From Thermoplasmata archaeon (GTDB lineage: Archaea > Thermoplasmatota > Thermoplasmata > Lutacidiplasmatales > UBA184): a stretch of 5,375 nt of DNA. Shown piece after piece: positions 1 to 5,375 of this stretch. The DNA lies in contig JASHVA010000021.1 in assembly GCA_030039715.1 (NCBI GenBank), positions 1-5,375 on the forward strand, in the 5' to 3' direction. A program made the translations under genes and the position numbers. Position 1 is the first letter of the stretch. Every line of letters starts with the position of its first letter. The notes beneath the pieces are model-generated. The model did no database searches. It was given only the letters and a program-made list of their open reading frames with translations, and was not told the DNA's origin.

Positions 1-1170
1 CGCGTCGAGGCCGACCGCGCGGCCGGCGTCTTCGAGCTCGCCGCCGAAGAGATCCGGCACCTCGGCGGCGAGAGCTTCCCGGCGGACGCCTACGAGCGGC
101 CGGCGGGGAACGAGCACCGCTTCCTCTTCTCGGTCCGCGACCCGATCGGCGTCGTCGTCGCGATCGGGCCGTTCAACTTCCCGCTCAACCTGCTCGCGCA
201 CAAGGTCGCCCCGGCGCTCGCGGCCGGGAACCCGGTGGTCGCGAAGCCGACCTCGGCCGCGCCGTTCACGGCGCTGCGGCTCGCAGAGCACCTGAGCGCC
301 GCGGGCGTTCCCGCCGGCGCGATCAACGTGGTCGTGGGACCGGGCGGCTCGGTCGGCGACACGCTCGTCGAGCACCCCCGGACGCGCCTCGTCACCTTCA
401 CCGGGTCGACCGAGGTCGGCAAGGCGATCGCCGGGAAGGCCGGTCGGCACGCGAAGCGCGTCATCCTCGAGATGGGAGGGCTGGACCCGTTCGTCGTCCT
501 GGACGATGCGCCGCTCGCGTCCACGGTCGAGGCGGCGGCGCGGGGGGTCTTCGCCTACTCGGGCCAGGTCTGCACGGCCTCGAAGCGGTTCCTGGTCGCG
601 GAACCGATCGCCGAGAAGTTCGCGCGCGCGCTCGCCGAGCGGGCGACCGCCCTCAAGGTCGGTCCCGCGCTCGACGAGACGACGGAGGTCGGCCCGCTGA
701 TCGACCCGCCCGCGGTCGAGCGGATGGAGTCGCTCGTCGACGACGCGCGGTCCCGGTCCGCGAAGGTGCTCGCCGGCGGGCGGCGTCCGCCCGAGCGGAC
801 GGAGGGGAGCTTCTACTCCCCGACGGTGCTGGACGAGGTGCCGGAGGCGGCGCGCGTCCTTCACGAGGAGCCGTTCGGGCCGATCGCCCCGATCGTCCGG
901 TTCCGCGATGTCGAGGAGGCGGTGCGGATCGCGAACGCGACGCCGTACGGCCTGCAGGCCGCGGTCTACACGCGGGACATCGCGCGGGGCTTCGCGCTCG
1001 CGAAACGGATCCGGGCCGGCGGCGTGCACCTGAACGACCCCACGAACCTGCGGTGGGACGCGCTCCCGTTCGGCGGCGTGAGGGAGAGCGGGCTCGGCCG
1101 CGAGGGCCTCCGCTACGCGATGGAGGAGATGACCGAGGTCAAGCTGATCTCGGTCAACTACGCCGGCTGA
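1..1170 (+). CDS. NAD(P)-dependent aldehyde dehydrogenase (semialdehyde/lactaldehyde dehydrogenase-like), 5'-truncated by the window edge
   Basis: The frame is open from base 1 to the TGA at 1168-1170 and gives 389 residues. The family is about 475-480 long, so roughly the first 85-90 residues lie outside the window; the GTG at 235 is internal and not the start. Aldehyde dehydrogenase landmarks appear in order (numbered in the visible product): PFNFP with catalytic Asn59, the cofactor-binding Lys82 in VAKP, FTGSTEVG at 133-140 of the Rossmann fold, general base Glu157 in LEMGG, nucleophile Cys191 in GQVCT, EEPFGP at 289-294 and PFGGVRESG at 356-364. It oxidises an aldehyde to a carboxylic acid in the cytoplasm. 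The GGLDPF stretch and the overall pattern resemble succinate-semialdehyde, lactaldehyde and non-phosphorylating glyceraldehyde-3-phosphate dehydrogenases. The convergent aminotransferase next door favours a semialdehyde substrate, but that is inference. Its last 17 bp overlap that neighbour's 3' end. Confidence 0.93.
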   Translation, partial: RVEADRAAGVFELAAEEIRHLGGESFPADAYERPAGNEHRFLFSVRDPIGVVVAIGPFNFPLNLLAHKVAPALAAGNPVVAKPTSAAPFTALRLAEHLSAAGVPAGAINVVVGPGGSVGDTLVEHPRTRLVTFTGSTEVGKAIAGKAGRHAKRVILEMGGLDPFVVLDDAPLASTVEAAARGVFAYSGQVCTASKRFLVAEPIAEKFARALAERATALKVGPALDETTEVGPLIDPPAVERMESLVDDARSRSAKVLAGGRRPPERTEGSFYSPTVLDEVPEAARVLHEEPFGPIAPIVRFRDVEEAVRIANATPYGLQAAVYTRDIARGFALAKRIRAGGVHLNDPTNLRWDALPFGGVRESGLGREGLRYAMEEMTEVKLISVNYAG

Positions 1171-2686
1171 GCTCGCCGGCTCCCGACGGCTCGCCGTCCG
1201 GGAACGTGCGGCCGGGGACCGGGGGAACGACCGGACCGGGGAGCGTCGGCGTCGCCGGGATCCGGGGCTCGGGAAGGCCCCCGATCGTCGGGGCGGCCGG
1301 TCGCGCGCCGCGGGCGTTCGGCACCGGCTCGAGCGAGTCGAGCGCATCCTCGAAGGCGGCGAGGCCGCGCTCGAGGAGCTCGTCCTCGATCACGAGCGGC
1401 GCCATGAACCGCAGCACCTGGTCCCACGCTCCGGCGGTGTGCATGAGGACGCCGCGGGCGAACAGCGCCGAACGCATCGCCTTCGCGCGGTCGCCCCACG
1501 GGGTGCGCGCGACCGGGTCGCGGACGAACTCGACGCCGATCATGAACCCCTTCCCTCGGACGTCGCCGATCGCCGGGCGGCTCGAGGCGAGGCCGCGGAA
1601 CCGCTCGACGAGCGCCGCGCCGCGGTGTCGGGTCCGTTCGAGGAGGTCCCCCTCCTTGAGGACCCGGAGGACTTCGGTGCCGACCGCGAGCGCGAGCGGG
1701 TTGCCCCGGTAGGTGCCGATGTGGAAGCCGCGGGGGAGCTCGGGCACGAGGTCGTCGCGGTAGGCGACCATCGAGACCGGCAGCCCGCCGCCGATCGTCT
1801 TCGCGATGCACAGGATGTCCGGCGTCACGCCGGCGTGCTCGACCGCCCACATCCGGCCGGTCCGTCCGAGGCCGGTCTGGACCTCGTCGGCGATGAGGAG
1901 GATCCCGTGGCGGTCGCAGAACTCGCGCAGCGAGGGCAGGAAATCGTCCGGCGGGACCACGTAACCGCCCTCGCCCAGGATCGGCTCCACCAGCACGGAG
2001 GAGATCGCGTCGACGCCCGACGCGGGGTCGTTCACGAGGTGCTCGAGGTAGGCGATCGTCCCCGCCGCGCCGTCGTCGGCGCCGAGGACGGGCCGGTACG
2101 GGTCGGGATACGGCACGCGCACGACCGCCCCGCCCGGGAAGGCGCTCGTCACGTGGTAGCGGCGCGCGCTCGTGAGGCCGACCGCGCCTCCGTGGACGCC
2201 GTGGTAGGCGCCCGAGAACGCGACCGTGCCGTGCCGTCCCTTCGCAAAGTCGGCGAGGCTCACGGCCGTCTCGATCGCGTCGCCGCCGGTGACCGTGAAC
2301 AGCACGCGGGCATGGTGACGGAGCCGGCCCGGCAGCGACGCCGTGAGCTCCTTCAGGAAATCGACCCGCACCTCGGTCGGGAGCTCGAGGGCGTGCCAGA
2401 TCCGCTCGGACTGGGCGTCGAGCGCGGCGACGAGCCGGGGGTGGCGATGGCCGAGGTTCAGCACGGAGATCCCGGCGACCCAGTCGATGTACCGGTTGCC
2501 GTCGACGTCCTCGATCGTCGAGCCCTGCGCGGTGGCCGGGGCCATCGGGAAGTAGTGCGGGTAGCCGATCGCGTCGGTCTCGAGCTTTCCCTGCGCCTCG
2601 AGGAGCCGCCGAGAGTTCGGGCCGGGCGGCGGGACGACGATGCGGGGGGCATCCGGATAGCTCAGCCACGCAGAGCGGTCGCCCAT
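1154..2686 (-). CDS. Class III PLP-dependent aminotransferase (archaeal ornithine/4-aminobutyrate aminotransferase or amino acid racemase group) with a C-terminal extension
   Basis: 510 residues from the ATG at 2686 to the TGA at 1156-1154. The fold-type I core covers about residues 14-453. It shows PRIVVPPPGP near the N-terminus, typical of an archaeal group that includes Pyrococcus ornithine aminotransferase and broad-specificity racemases. It also has EDVDGNRYIDW (59-69), the phosphate loop TGGDA (133-137), YHG (161-163) stacking on PLP, Asp267 in IADEVQTG, the Schiff-base Lys296 in IAKTIGGG, Thr325 in TYRGNP and Arg426 in LRFMAP. It would move an amino group to an oxo acid, or racemise amino acids, in the cytoplasm. 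Val164 follows YHG where GABA and ornithine aminotransferases carry a substrate-binding Arg; Glu239 is kept. Residues 454-510 are a proline-rich tail (15 of 57) beyond the family's normal end. The start is supported by the TATA-like box upstream and by the next Met (48) being too late. The substrate is unassigned. Confidence 0.92.
   Translation of the reverse strand: MGDRSAWLSYPDAPRIVVPPPGPNSRRLLEAQGKLETDAIGYPHYFPMAPATAQGSTIEDVDGNRYIDWVAGISVLNLGHRHPRLVAALDAQSERIWHALELPTEVRVDFLKELTASLPGRLRHHARVLFTVTGGDAIETAVSLADFAKGRHGTVAFSGAYHGVHGGAVGLTSARRYHVTSAFPGGAVVRVPYPDPYRPVLGADDGAAGTIAYLEHLVNDPASGVDAISSVLVEPILGEGGYVVPPDDFLPSLREFCDRHGILLIADEVQTGLGRTGRMWAVEHAGVTPDILCIAKTIGGGLPVSMVAYRDDLVPELPRGFHIGTYRGNPLALAVGTEVLRVLKEGDLLERTRHRGAALVERFRGLASSRPAIGDVRGKGFMIGVEFVRDPVARTPWGDRAKAMRSALFARGVLMHTAGAWDQVLRFMAPLVIEDELLERGLAAFEDALDSLEPVPNARGARPAAPTIGGLPEPRIPATPTLPGPVVPPVPGRTFPDGEPSGAGELSRRS
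1182..1202. terminator. GC-rich hairpin just after the dehydrogenase stop (possible terminator or transcript-end structure)
   Basis: The left arm CCCGACGG (1182-1189) pairs with CCGTC and GGG (1194-1198, 1200-1202) around a four-base CTCG loop, with one bulged C at 1199. It begins 12 nt after the TGA of the aldehyde dehydrogenase. There is no T-tract, so neither a bacterial intrinsic nor a typical archaeal T-rich terminator is shown. It also lies inside the aminotransferase tail. Weak call. Confidence 0.2.
1279..1293. terminator. Perfect 6 bp hairpin in the convergent 3' region
   Basis: CCCCGA (1279-1284) and TCGGGG (1288-1293) form a perfect stem with a three-base loop. It is the second stable hairpin between the dehydrogenase stop and the end of the aminotransferase core. 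Because it is symmetrical it would form in transcripts from either strand. No T-run follows on either strand, so a role in termination is only a possibility, and GC-rich coding DNA makes such stems often. Confidence 0.15.
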
Positions 2687-2705
2687 CGGCCCCTCGGCGG
2701 CATCA

Positions 2706-2730
2706 CCGGCGGGCGGGGATATAACGCCGG
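2706..2730. repeat. Inverted repeat flanking the minus-strand TATA-like box (candidate operator)
   Basis: CCGGCG at 2706-2711 and CGCCGG at 2725-2730 are perfect inverted 6-mers separated by 13 bases that contain the TATA-like box. The placement would let a dimeric repressor block TBP/TFB binding. In DNA this rich in G and C, six-base inverted repeats are common by chance, so this is only suggestive. Confidence 0.2.
2719..2724 (-). promoter_or_regulatory. TATA-like box for the minus-strand aminotransferase
   Basis: Read on the minus strand this is TTATAT, one of only two AT-rich patches in the 98 bp divergent spacer. Its centre is about 35 nt upstream of the ATG at 2686. With the usual archaeal spacing of 26-27 nt to the start site, transcription would begin near 2694-2695, leaving a leader of about 8-9 nt with no room for a normal Shine-Dalgarno sequence. 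An out-of-frame ATG at 2703-2701 lies upstream of the predicted start site and would not be transcribed. Confidence 0.5.
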
Positions 2731-2755
2731 GCGCGCGGGGCGGGGGCCGGCCTCC

Positions 2756-2760
2756 TTTAA
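2756..2760 (+). promoter_or_regulatory. TATA-like box giving a leaderless transcript for the amidohydrolase
   Basis: TTTAA stands out in otherwise nearly AT-free DNA. Its centre (2758) is 27 nt before the A of the ATG at 2785, the spacing expected when archaeal transcription starts on the start codon itself. No Shine-Dalgarno-like sequence lies between. An 8 bp palindrome, GGCCGGCC (2745-2752), sits directly upstream where the BRE or a regulator could bind; its role is unknown. The box would drive the amidohydrolase and probably the downstream aminotransferase. Confidence 0.55.
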
Positions 2761-2784
2761 CGGCGGAGCGGCTCGCGGGGCCGG

Positions 2785-3654
2785 ATGGCGACCGGTCGCC
2801 CGCCCCGGGTCGATGCCCACCTGCATCTCACGCGCTGGTGGCCGGACCTCGCGCACACGGCCTATCGGGCGGACCTCGAGTACAACTCCCGGGGCCTCCT
2901 CGAGGAGATGGACGCCGCCGGGATCGACTTCGGCCTCGTGATCCAGGTCTACGAGGCCCCGAACGCGGAGGAGGCGCTGGCGGAGAGCCGGACGCTCGCG
3001 ACCGCGAGCGGCGGGCGCCTCCGACCGGTCGTCACCGTCGACCCGACCCGCGGCGAGGCAACCGTCCACGACGCGATCGGCCTGTGGGAGCACGAGCCGA
3101 CGATCGCGGGGATCAAGCTGTTCCCCGGGTATCTCCCGTTCTACCCGCACGACCCGCGGCTCGAGCCGATCTACGAGTTCGCCCACCGGCGGGAACTGCC
3201 CGTACTGATCCATCAGGGCGACACGCTCGACCGCAAGGGCCTCGTGAAGTTCGCGCGCCCGATCGAGGTCGACGAGGTCGCCGTGCGGTACTCCGACGTG
3301 CGGTTCGTCCTCTGCCACTTCGGCAACCCGTGGGTCGAGGAAGCCGCCGAGCTCGTCTACAAGGACGAGAACGTCTACGCGGACACCTCGGGCCTCCTCG
3401 CGCATCCGTCCGCCCCGTACTTCCGGGAGATGGTGGCGGAGTGCCGGCGGCGGCTCCACCGGGCGATCGTCAGCGTCGGCTCGGCCGAGCGGGTCCTGTA
3501 CGGCTCCGACTGGCCGCTCGAAGAGCTCTCGGTCGCGGTCGCGCTCGTCGCCGACCTCGACCTTCCGCCCGCCGACCGGGAGCGGATCCTCGGCACCAAC
3601 GCCGTGCGCCTCTTCCGGCTCGGCGAGCGGACCGCGGCGCCCGGGTCGTCATAA
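2785..3654 (+). CDS. Amidohydrolase family protein (COG2159 / Amidohydro-rel type, TIM-barrel metal-dependent hydrolase)
   Basis: 289 residues from ATG 2785 to TAA 3652-3654, a normal length for the small amidohydrolase_2 (PF04909) family. The HxH metal motif is in VDAHLHL (His12, His14). Lys111 lies in GIKLFPGY, followed by the family pattern DPRLEPIYEFA; His143 is in LIHQGD, His178 in LCHFGNPW, and Asp242 in YGSDWPL. These are the expected metal and catalytic positions of a TIM-barrel hydrolase or decarboxylase of the ACMSD-like group. No signal peptide is seen, so it should be cytoplasmic. The start is supported by the TATA-like box 27 nt upstream and by the short distance to the HxH strand. 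It is divergent from one aminotransferase and 42 nt upstream of another, so a role in degrading a nitrogen-containing or carboxylated compound is plausible. The substrate is unknown; members include hydrolases, lactonases and decarboxylases that cannot be told apart here. Confidence 0.92.
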   Translation: MATGRPPRVDAHLHLTRWWPDLAHTAYRADLEYNSRGLLEEMDAAGIDFGLVIQVYEAPNAEEALAESRTLATASGGRLRPVVTVDPTRGEATVHDAIGLWEHEPTIAGIKLFPGYLPFYPHDPRLEPIYEFAHRRELPVLIHQGDTLDRKGLVKFARPIEVDEVAVRYSDVRFVLCHFGNPWVEEAAELVYKDENVYADTSGLLAHPSAPYFREMVAECRRRLHRAIVSVGSAERVLYGSDWPLEELSVAVALVADLDLPPADRERILGTNAVRLFRLGERTAAPGSS

Positions 3655-3663
3655 CCCCGACCG

Positions 3664-3694
3664 CCCTCGGGGGGCCCGGCCGGCGGGGCGAGGG
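3664..3694 (+). promoter_or_regulatory. Hairpin in the 42 nt gap just before the second aminotransferase start
   Basis: CCCTCG (3664-3669) pairs with CGAGGG (3689-3694), and the 19-base loop contains the palindrome CCGGCCGG (3676-3683). The 3' arm includes most of the only Shine-Dalgarno-like stretch (AGGGG, 3691-3695), which is just 1 nt from the GTG at 3697 and so badly spaced for a ribosome site. The structure could lower translation of the second gene, or simply reflect base composition. An AT-rich CATAAC at 3650-3655, overlapping the previous stop, is about 45 nt from the GTG and could be a weak internal promoter. Confidence 0.2.
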
Positions 3695-3696
3695 GC

Positions 3697-5037
3697 GTGG
3701 ACGGCGAGGAGATCCAGCGGGTCGTCCGGGAGACGAACTACGTCACCTGGCGGCGACAGGGCGGCTGGAACCCGCTCGTCGTGACCCGGGCCGAGGGGTC
3801 CCGGTTCTGGGACAGCGCGGGGAAGGAGTACCTCGACCTCTCCTCGCAGCTGATCGCGACGAACCTCGGGCACGCGAACCCCGCGGTCGTGGAGGCGATC
3901 GCCGCCCAGGCCCGGACCCTGCCGTACGCGGTCCCCGGCTTCGCGACCGAGCCGCGCGCGCGCCTGAGCGCCGCGCTCCTCGAGATCCTGCCGAAGGGAC
4001 TCGACCGCTTCTTCTTCAGCACGTCCGGGACCGAGGCGAACGAAGCGGCGCTCAAGATCGCGCGGGTCGCGACGGGCCGGACGAAGGTCCTCTCGCGGTA
4101 CCGCTCCTACCACGGCGCGACCGCGGCGTCGATCTCCGTGACCGGCGAGATGCGACGCCGCCCGATCGAGCGGGTGCAGCGCGTCCCCGGGACGGTCTTC
4201 GCGCCCGACTGCTACTGCTACCGATGCCCGTTCGGGCTCACGTACCCCGACTGCGGCGTCGCCTGCGCCGAGTACGTCGACTACCAGCTCGAGCGGGAGG
4301 GGGACGTGGCGGCGATGATCGTCGAGCCGGTCGTCGGGACGAACGGCGTCCTCGTCCCGGTGCCCGAGTACCTCCCTCGGATCCGCGAGATCACGCGGAA
4401 GCACGACGTCCTCCTGATCGCGGACGAGGTGATGAGCGCCTGGGGCCGGGTCGGCGAGTGGTTCGCGGTCGACCACTGGAAGGTCGAGCCGGACCTGCTC
4501 ACGACCGCGAAGGGGATCACCGGCGCGCACATCCCGCTCGGCCTCACGGCGACGACCGCGAAGCTCCACGACACGTTCCGCGACGCCTACTTCCCGCACG
4601 GCCACACGTACGAGGCGCACCCCCTGACCCTCGCTCCGGCGGTGGCGGCGATCGGCGAGTACCGCCGGCTCGGCCTCCTCGAGAAGTCCCGCCGGGACGG
4701 CGAGTATCTCCTCCGACGCCTCGGGGAACTGAAGGAACGTCACCGGTCGGTGGGCGAGGTTCGCGGTCTCGGGCTCTTCTGCGGGGTCGAGCTCGTCAAG
4801 AACCGGACGACGCGCGCCCCGTTCAACACGGAAGCCGACAAGCTCGCGGGGCGACCCCTCCTCGTCGACCAGGTCACCGCGGCGATGCTGAAGGACGGCG
4901 TTTACTGCGTCGGCTGGGTGTCGCACCTCATCGTGGCGCCGCCGCTCATCGTGACCCGGGAGGAGCTCGACCGGGGGATCGACGCGCTCGACCGCGCGCT
5001 CGCGATCGCGGACGCCGCCGCGGACCCGGCGACCTAA
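3697..5037 (+). CDS. Class III PLP-dependent aminotransferase, omega-amino acid/taurine:pyruvate-like
   Basis: 446 residues from GTG 3697 to TAA 5035-5037, full length for the family; no Met occurs before residue 152, and the GTG places the N-terminal helix correctly. Motifs: STSGTEAN (108-115) phosphate loop, YHG (138-140), Asp243 in IADEV, the PLP Lys272 in TAKGITG, Thr304 in HGHTYEAHP, and APPLIVT near 414-420. The GRVGEWFAVDHW and TYEAHP patterns match omega-aminotransferases that use pyruvate, such as beta-alanine or taurine aminotransferases. The GABA-aminotransferase residues are replaced: Ala141 for the Arg after YHG, Asn216 near the usual Glu, and Ile412 for the C-terminal Arg. Five cysteines cluster at 172, 174, 177, 186 and 190. 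It is probably co-transcribed with the amidohydrolase. Its stop overlaps that of the facing semialdehyde dehydrogenase, suggesting beta-alanine or 3-aminoisobutyrate as substrate; this is inference. Confidence 0.93.
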   Translation: MDGEEIQRVVRETNYVTWRRQGGWNPLVVTRAEGSRFWDSAGKEYLDLSSQLIATNLGHANPAVVEAIAAQARTLPYAVPGFATEPRARLSAALLEILPKGLDRFFFSTSGTEANEAALKIARVATGRTKVLSRYRSYHGATAASISVTGEMRRRPIERVQRVPGTVFAPDCYCYRCPFGLTYPDCGVACAEYVDYQLEREGDVAAMIVEPVVGTNGVLVPVPEYLPRIREITRKHDVLLIADEVMSAWGRVGEWFAVDHWKVEPDLLTTAKGITGAHIPLGLTATTAKLHDTFRDAYFPHGHTYEAHPLTLAPAVAAIGEYRRLGLLEKSRRDGEYLLRRLGELKERHRSVGEVRGLGLFCGVELVKNRTTRAPFNTEADKLAGRPLLVDQVTAAMLKDGVYCVGWVSHLIVAPPLIVTREELDRGIDALDRALAIADAAADPAT

Positions 5038-5375
5038 AACCAGCGGGTCGTGACGACTTTCTTCCGCGTGTAGAAGTCGATCGCGTCGCGGCCCGTCGCG
5101 TGGAGGTCGCCGTAGAACGAGCCCTTCCATCCGACGAAGGGGAAGTACGCGGCCGGGGCCGGCACGCCGATGTTCACCCCGATCATCCCGGCCTCGATCC
5201 GGTGGGCGAACTCGCGGGCGGCCTTCCCGTCCCGCGTGAAGATCACGGCGGCGTTGCCGTACCGGGAGCGGTTCGCGACGGCGAGCGCCTCCGCGAGCGA
5301 CGGGACCCGGACCACGGCGAGGACCGGTCCGAAGATCTCCTCCTGGGCGATCGACATCTCGGGCCGGACCCGGTC
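5034..5375 (-). CDS. mmsA: CoA-acylating methylmalonate-semialdehyde (malonate-semialdehyde) dehydrogenase, C-terminal part only
   Basis: The frame runs in from the right edge and ends at the TAG complementary to 5034-5036. It shows the last 113 residues of a protein normally about 490 long; the ATG at 5357 is internal, since DRVRPE precedes MSIAQEEIFGP in frame. EEIFGP (12-17), YGNAAVIFTRDG (39-50), GMIGVNIGVPAP (63-74) and the ending GWKGSFYGDLHATGRD (82-97) followed by FYTRKKVVTTRW (101-112) are characteristic of the MmsA/IolA branch of aldehyde dehydrogenases. This branch converts (methyl)malonate semialdehyde to propionyl- or acetyl-CoA with NAD+ and CO2 release, in valine, beta-alanine and myo-inositol breakdown. 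The catalytic Cys and NAD-binding half are out of view. Tail-to-tail pairing with an omega-aminotransferase favours beta-alanine or 3-aminoisobutyrate catabolism. Confidence 0.93.
   Translation of the reverse strand, partial: DRVRPEMSIAQEEIFGPVLAVVRVPSLAEALAVANRSRYGNAAVIFTRDGKAAREFAHRIEAGMIGVNIGVPAPAAYFPFVGWKGSFYGDLHATGRDAIDFYTRKKVVTTRWF

Larger units (their letters stand above)
1154..1327 (-). other. Proline-rich C-terminal extension of the minus-strand aminotransferase
   Basis: This segment encodes residues 454-510 after the last helix expected in class III aminotransferases. It has 15 prolines in 57 residues, many Gly and Ala, and no recognisable domain or membrane segment. At DNA level it is built of short CCGGGG-like runs and hairpins, and its last codons are read from the complement of the dehydrogenase 3' end. 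It looks like intergenic DNA that became coding after loss of an earlier stop, or a disordered tail; a frameshift or assembly error is the alternative. Confidence 0.6.

Noticed and set aside
235..237. GTG as the start of the aldehyde dehydrogenase
   Set aside because: The frame is open upstream to base 1 and already encodes conserved family sequence including PFNFP, so the start is outside the window.
1201..1275. Clustered CCGGGG runs as a possible tandem repeat or CRISPR-like element
   Set aside because: The runs are irregular in spacing and length and are explained by Pro/Gly codons in GC-rich DNA.
1158..2669. 503-residue minus-strand frame shifted relative to the first aminotransferase
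   Set aside because: Arg/Pro-rich shadow in the same strand. The other frame carries all aminotransferase motifs.
1439..2941. 500-residue plus-strand open frame opposite the first aminotransferase, crossing the divergent promoter
   Set aside because: Composition is dominated by Arg, Ala, Val, Asp and Glu with no recognisable fold. It overlaps two well-supported genes and the promoter region.
2662..3459. 265-residue minus-strand frame antisense to the amidohydrolase
   Set aside because: No motifs, and it overlaps the divergent spacer; the amidohydrolase frame explains the sequence.
3649..5130. 493-residue open frame antisense to the second aminotransferase and running into the dehydrogenase
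   Set aside because: Its product is a low-complexity Arg/Asp/Glu/Val/Leu-rich chain without domain motifs, a typical shadow of a high-GC gene. The plus-strand frame has full catalytic motifs.
5355..5357. ATG as the start of a short 107-residue protein
   Set aside because: Conserved MmsA-type sequence continues upstream in frame to the window edge, so this is an internal methionine.

Overview
This 5.4 kb window is very GC-rich and densely coding. It holds five protein genes, all of amino acid or semialdehyde catabolism type, and I see no RNA genes, mobile elements or CRISPR. The clearest clue to the host is the promoter region of the central divergent gene pair. A TTTAA box sits about 27 nt before the ATG of the amidohydrolase, and a TTATAT box sits about 35 nt before the ATG of the opposite gene. 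Neither gene has a convincing Shine-Dalgarno sequence. That fits an archaeon using TATA boxes with leaderless or nearly leaderless transcripts. The aminotransferase on the minus strand also has the N-terminal signature of the archaeal ornithine aminotransferase/racemase group. A GC-rich member of the Thermoplasmatota is a reasonable guess, but the window alone cannot prove it.

Layout: (1) positions 1-1170 (+), an NAD(P)-dependent aldehyde dehydrogenase lacking its first ~85-90 residues at the window edge. (2) 1154-2686 (-), a class III PLP-dependent aminotransferase with a 57-residue proline-rich C-terminal tail; its end overlaps the end of the dehydrogenase gene by 17 bp. (3) 2687-2784, a 98 bp divergent promoter region. 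(4) 2785-3654 (+), a COG2159-type metal-dependent amidohydrolase. (5) 3697-5037 (+), a second, quite different class III (omega-amino acid:pyruvate-like) aminotransferase, 42 nt downstream and probably co-transcribed. (6) 5034-5375 (-), the C-terminal 113 residues of a CoA-acylating methylmalonate/malonate-semialdehyde dehydrogenase, whose stop codon interlocks with that of gene 5.

The genes form two aminotransferase plus aldehyde dehydrogenase pairs, each tail-to-tail with overlapping 3' ends. Chemically each pair makes sense: the aminotransferase turns a terminal amino group into a semialdehyde, and the dehydrogenase oxidises it to an acid or an acyl-CoA. The second pair fits beta-alanine (or 3-aminoisobutyrate) to (methyl)malonate semialdehyde to acetyl- (or propionyl-) CoA. 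The first pair could handle GABA, ornithine/lysine-type or related amines, but its aminotransferase lacks the arginine used by classical GABA aminotransferases. The amidohydrolase may release or process an upstream substrate, but its reaction cannot be assigned. No clearly new system is evident. The main points of interest are the repeated convergent-overlap architecture, the aminotransferase tail, the altered active-site residues and the cysteine cluster in the second aminotransferase.
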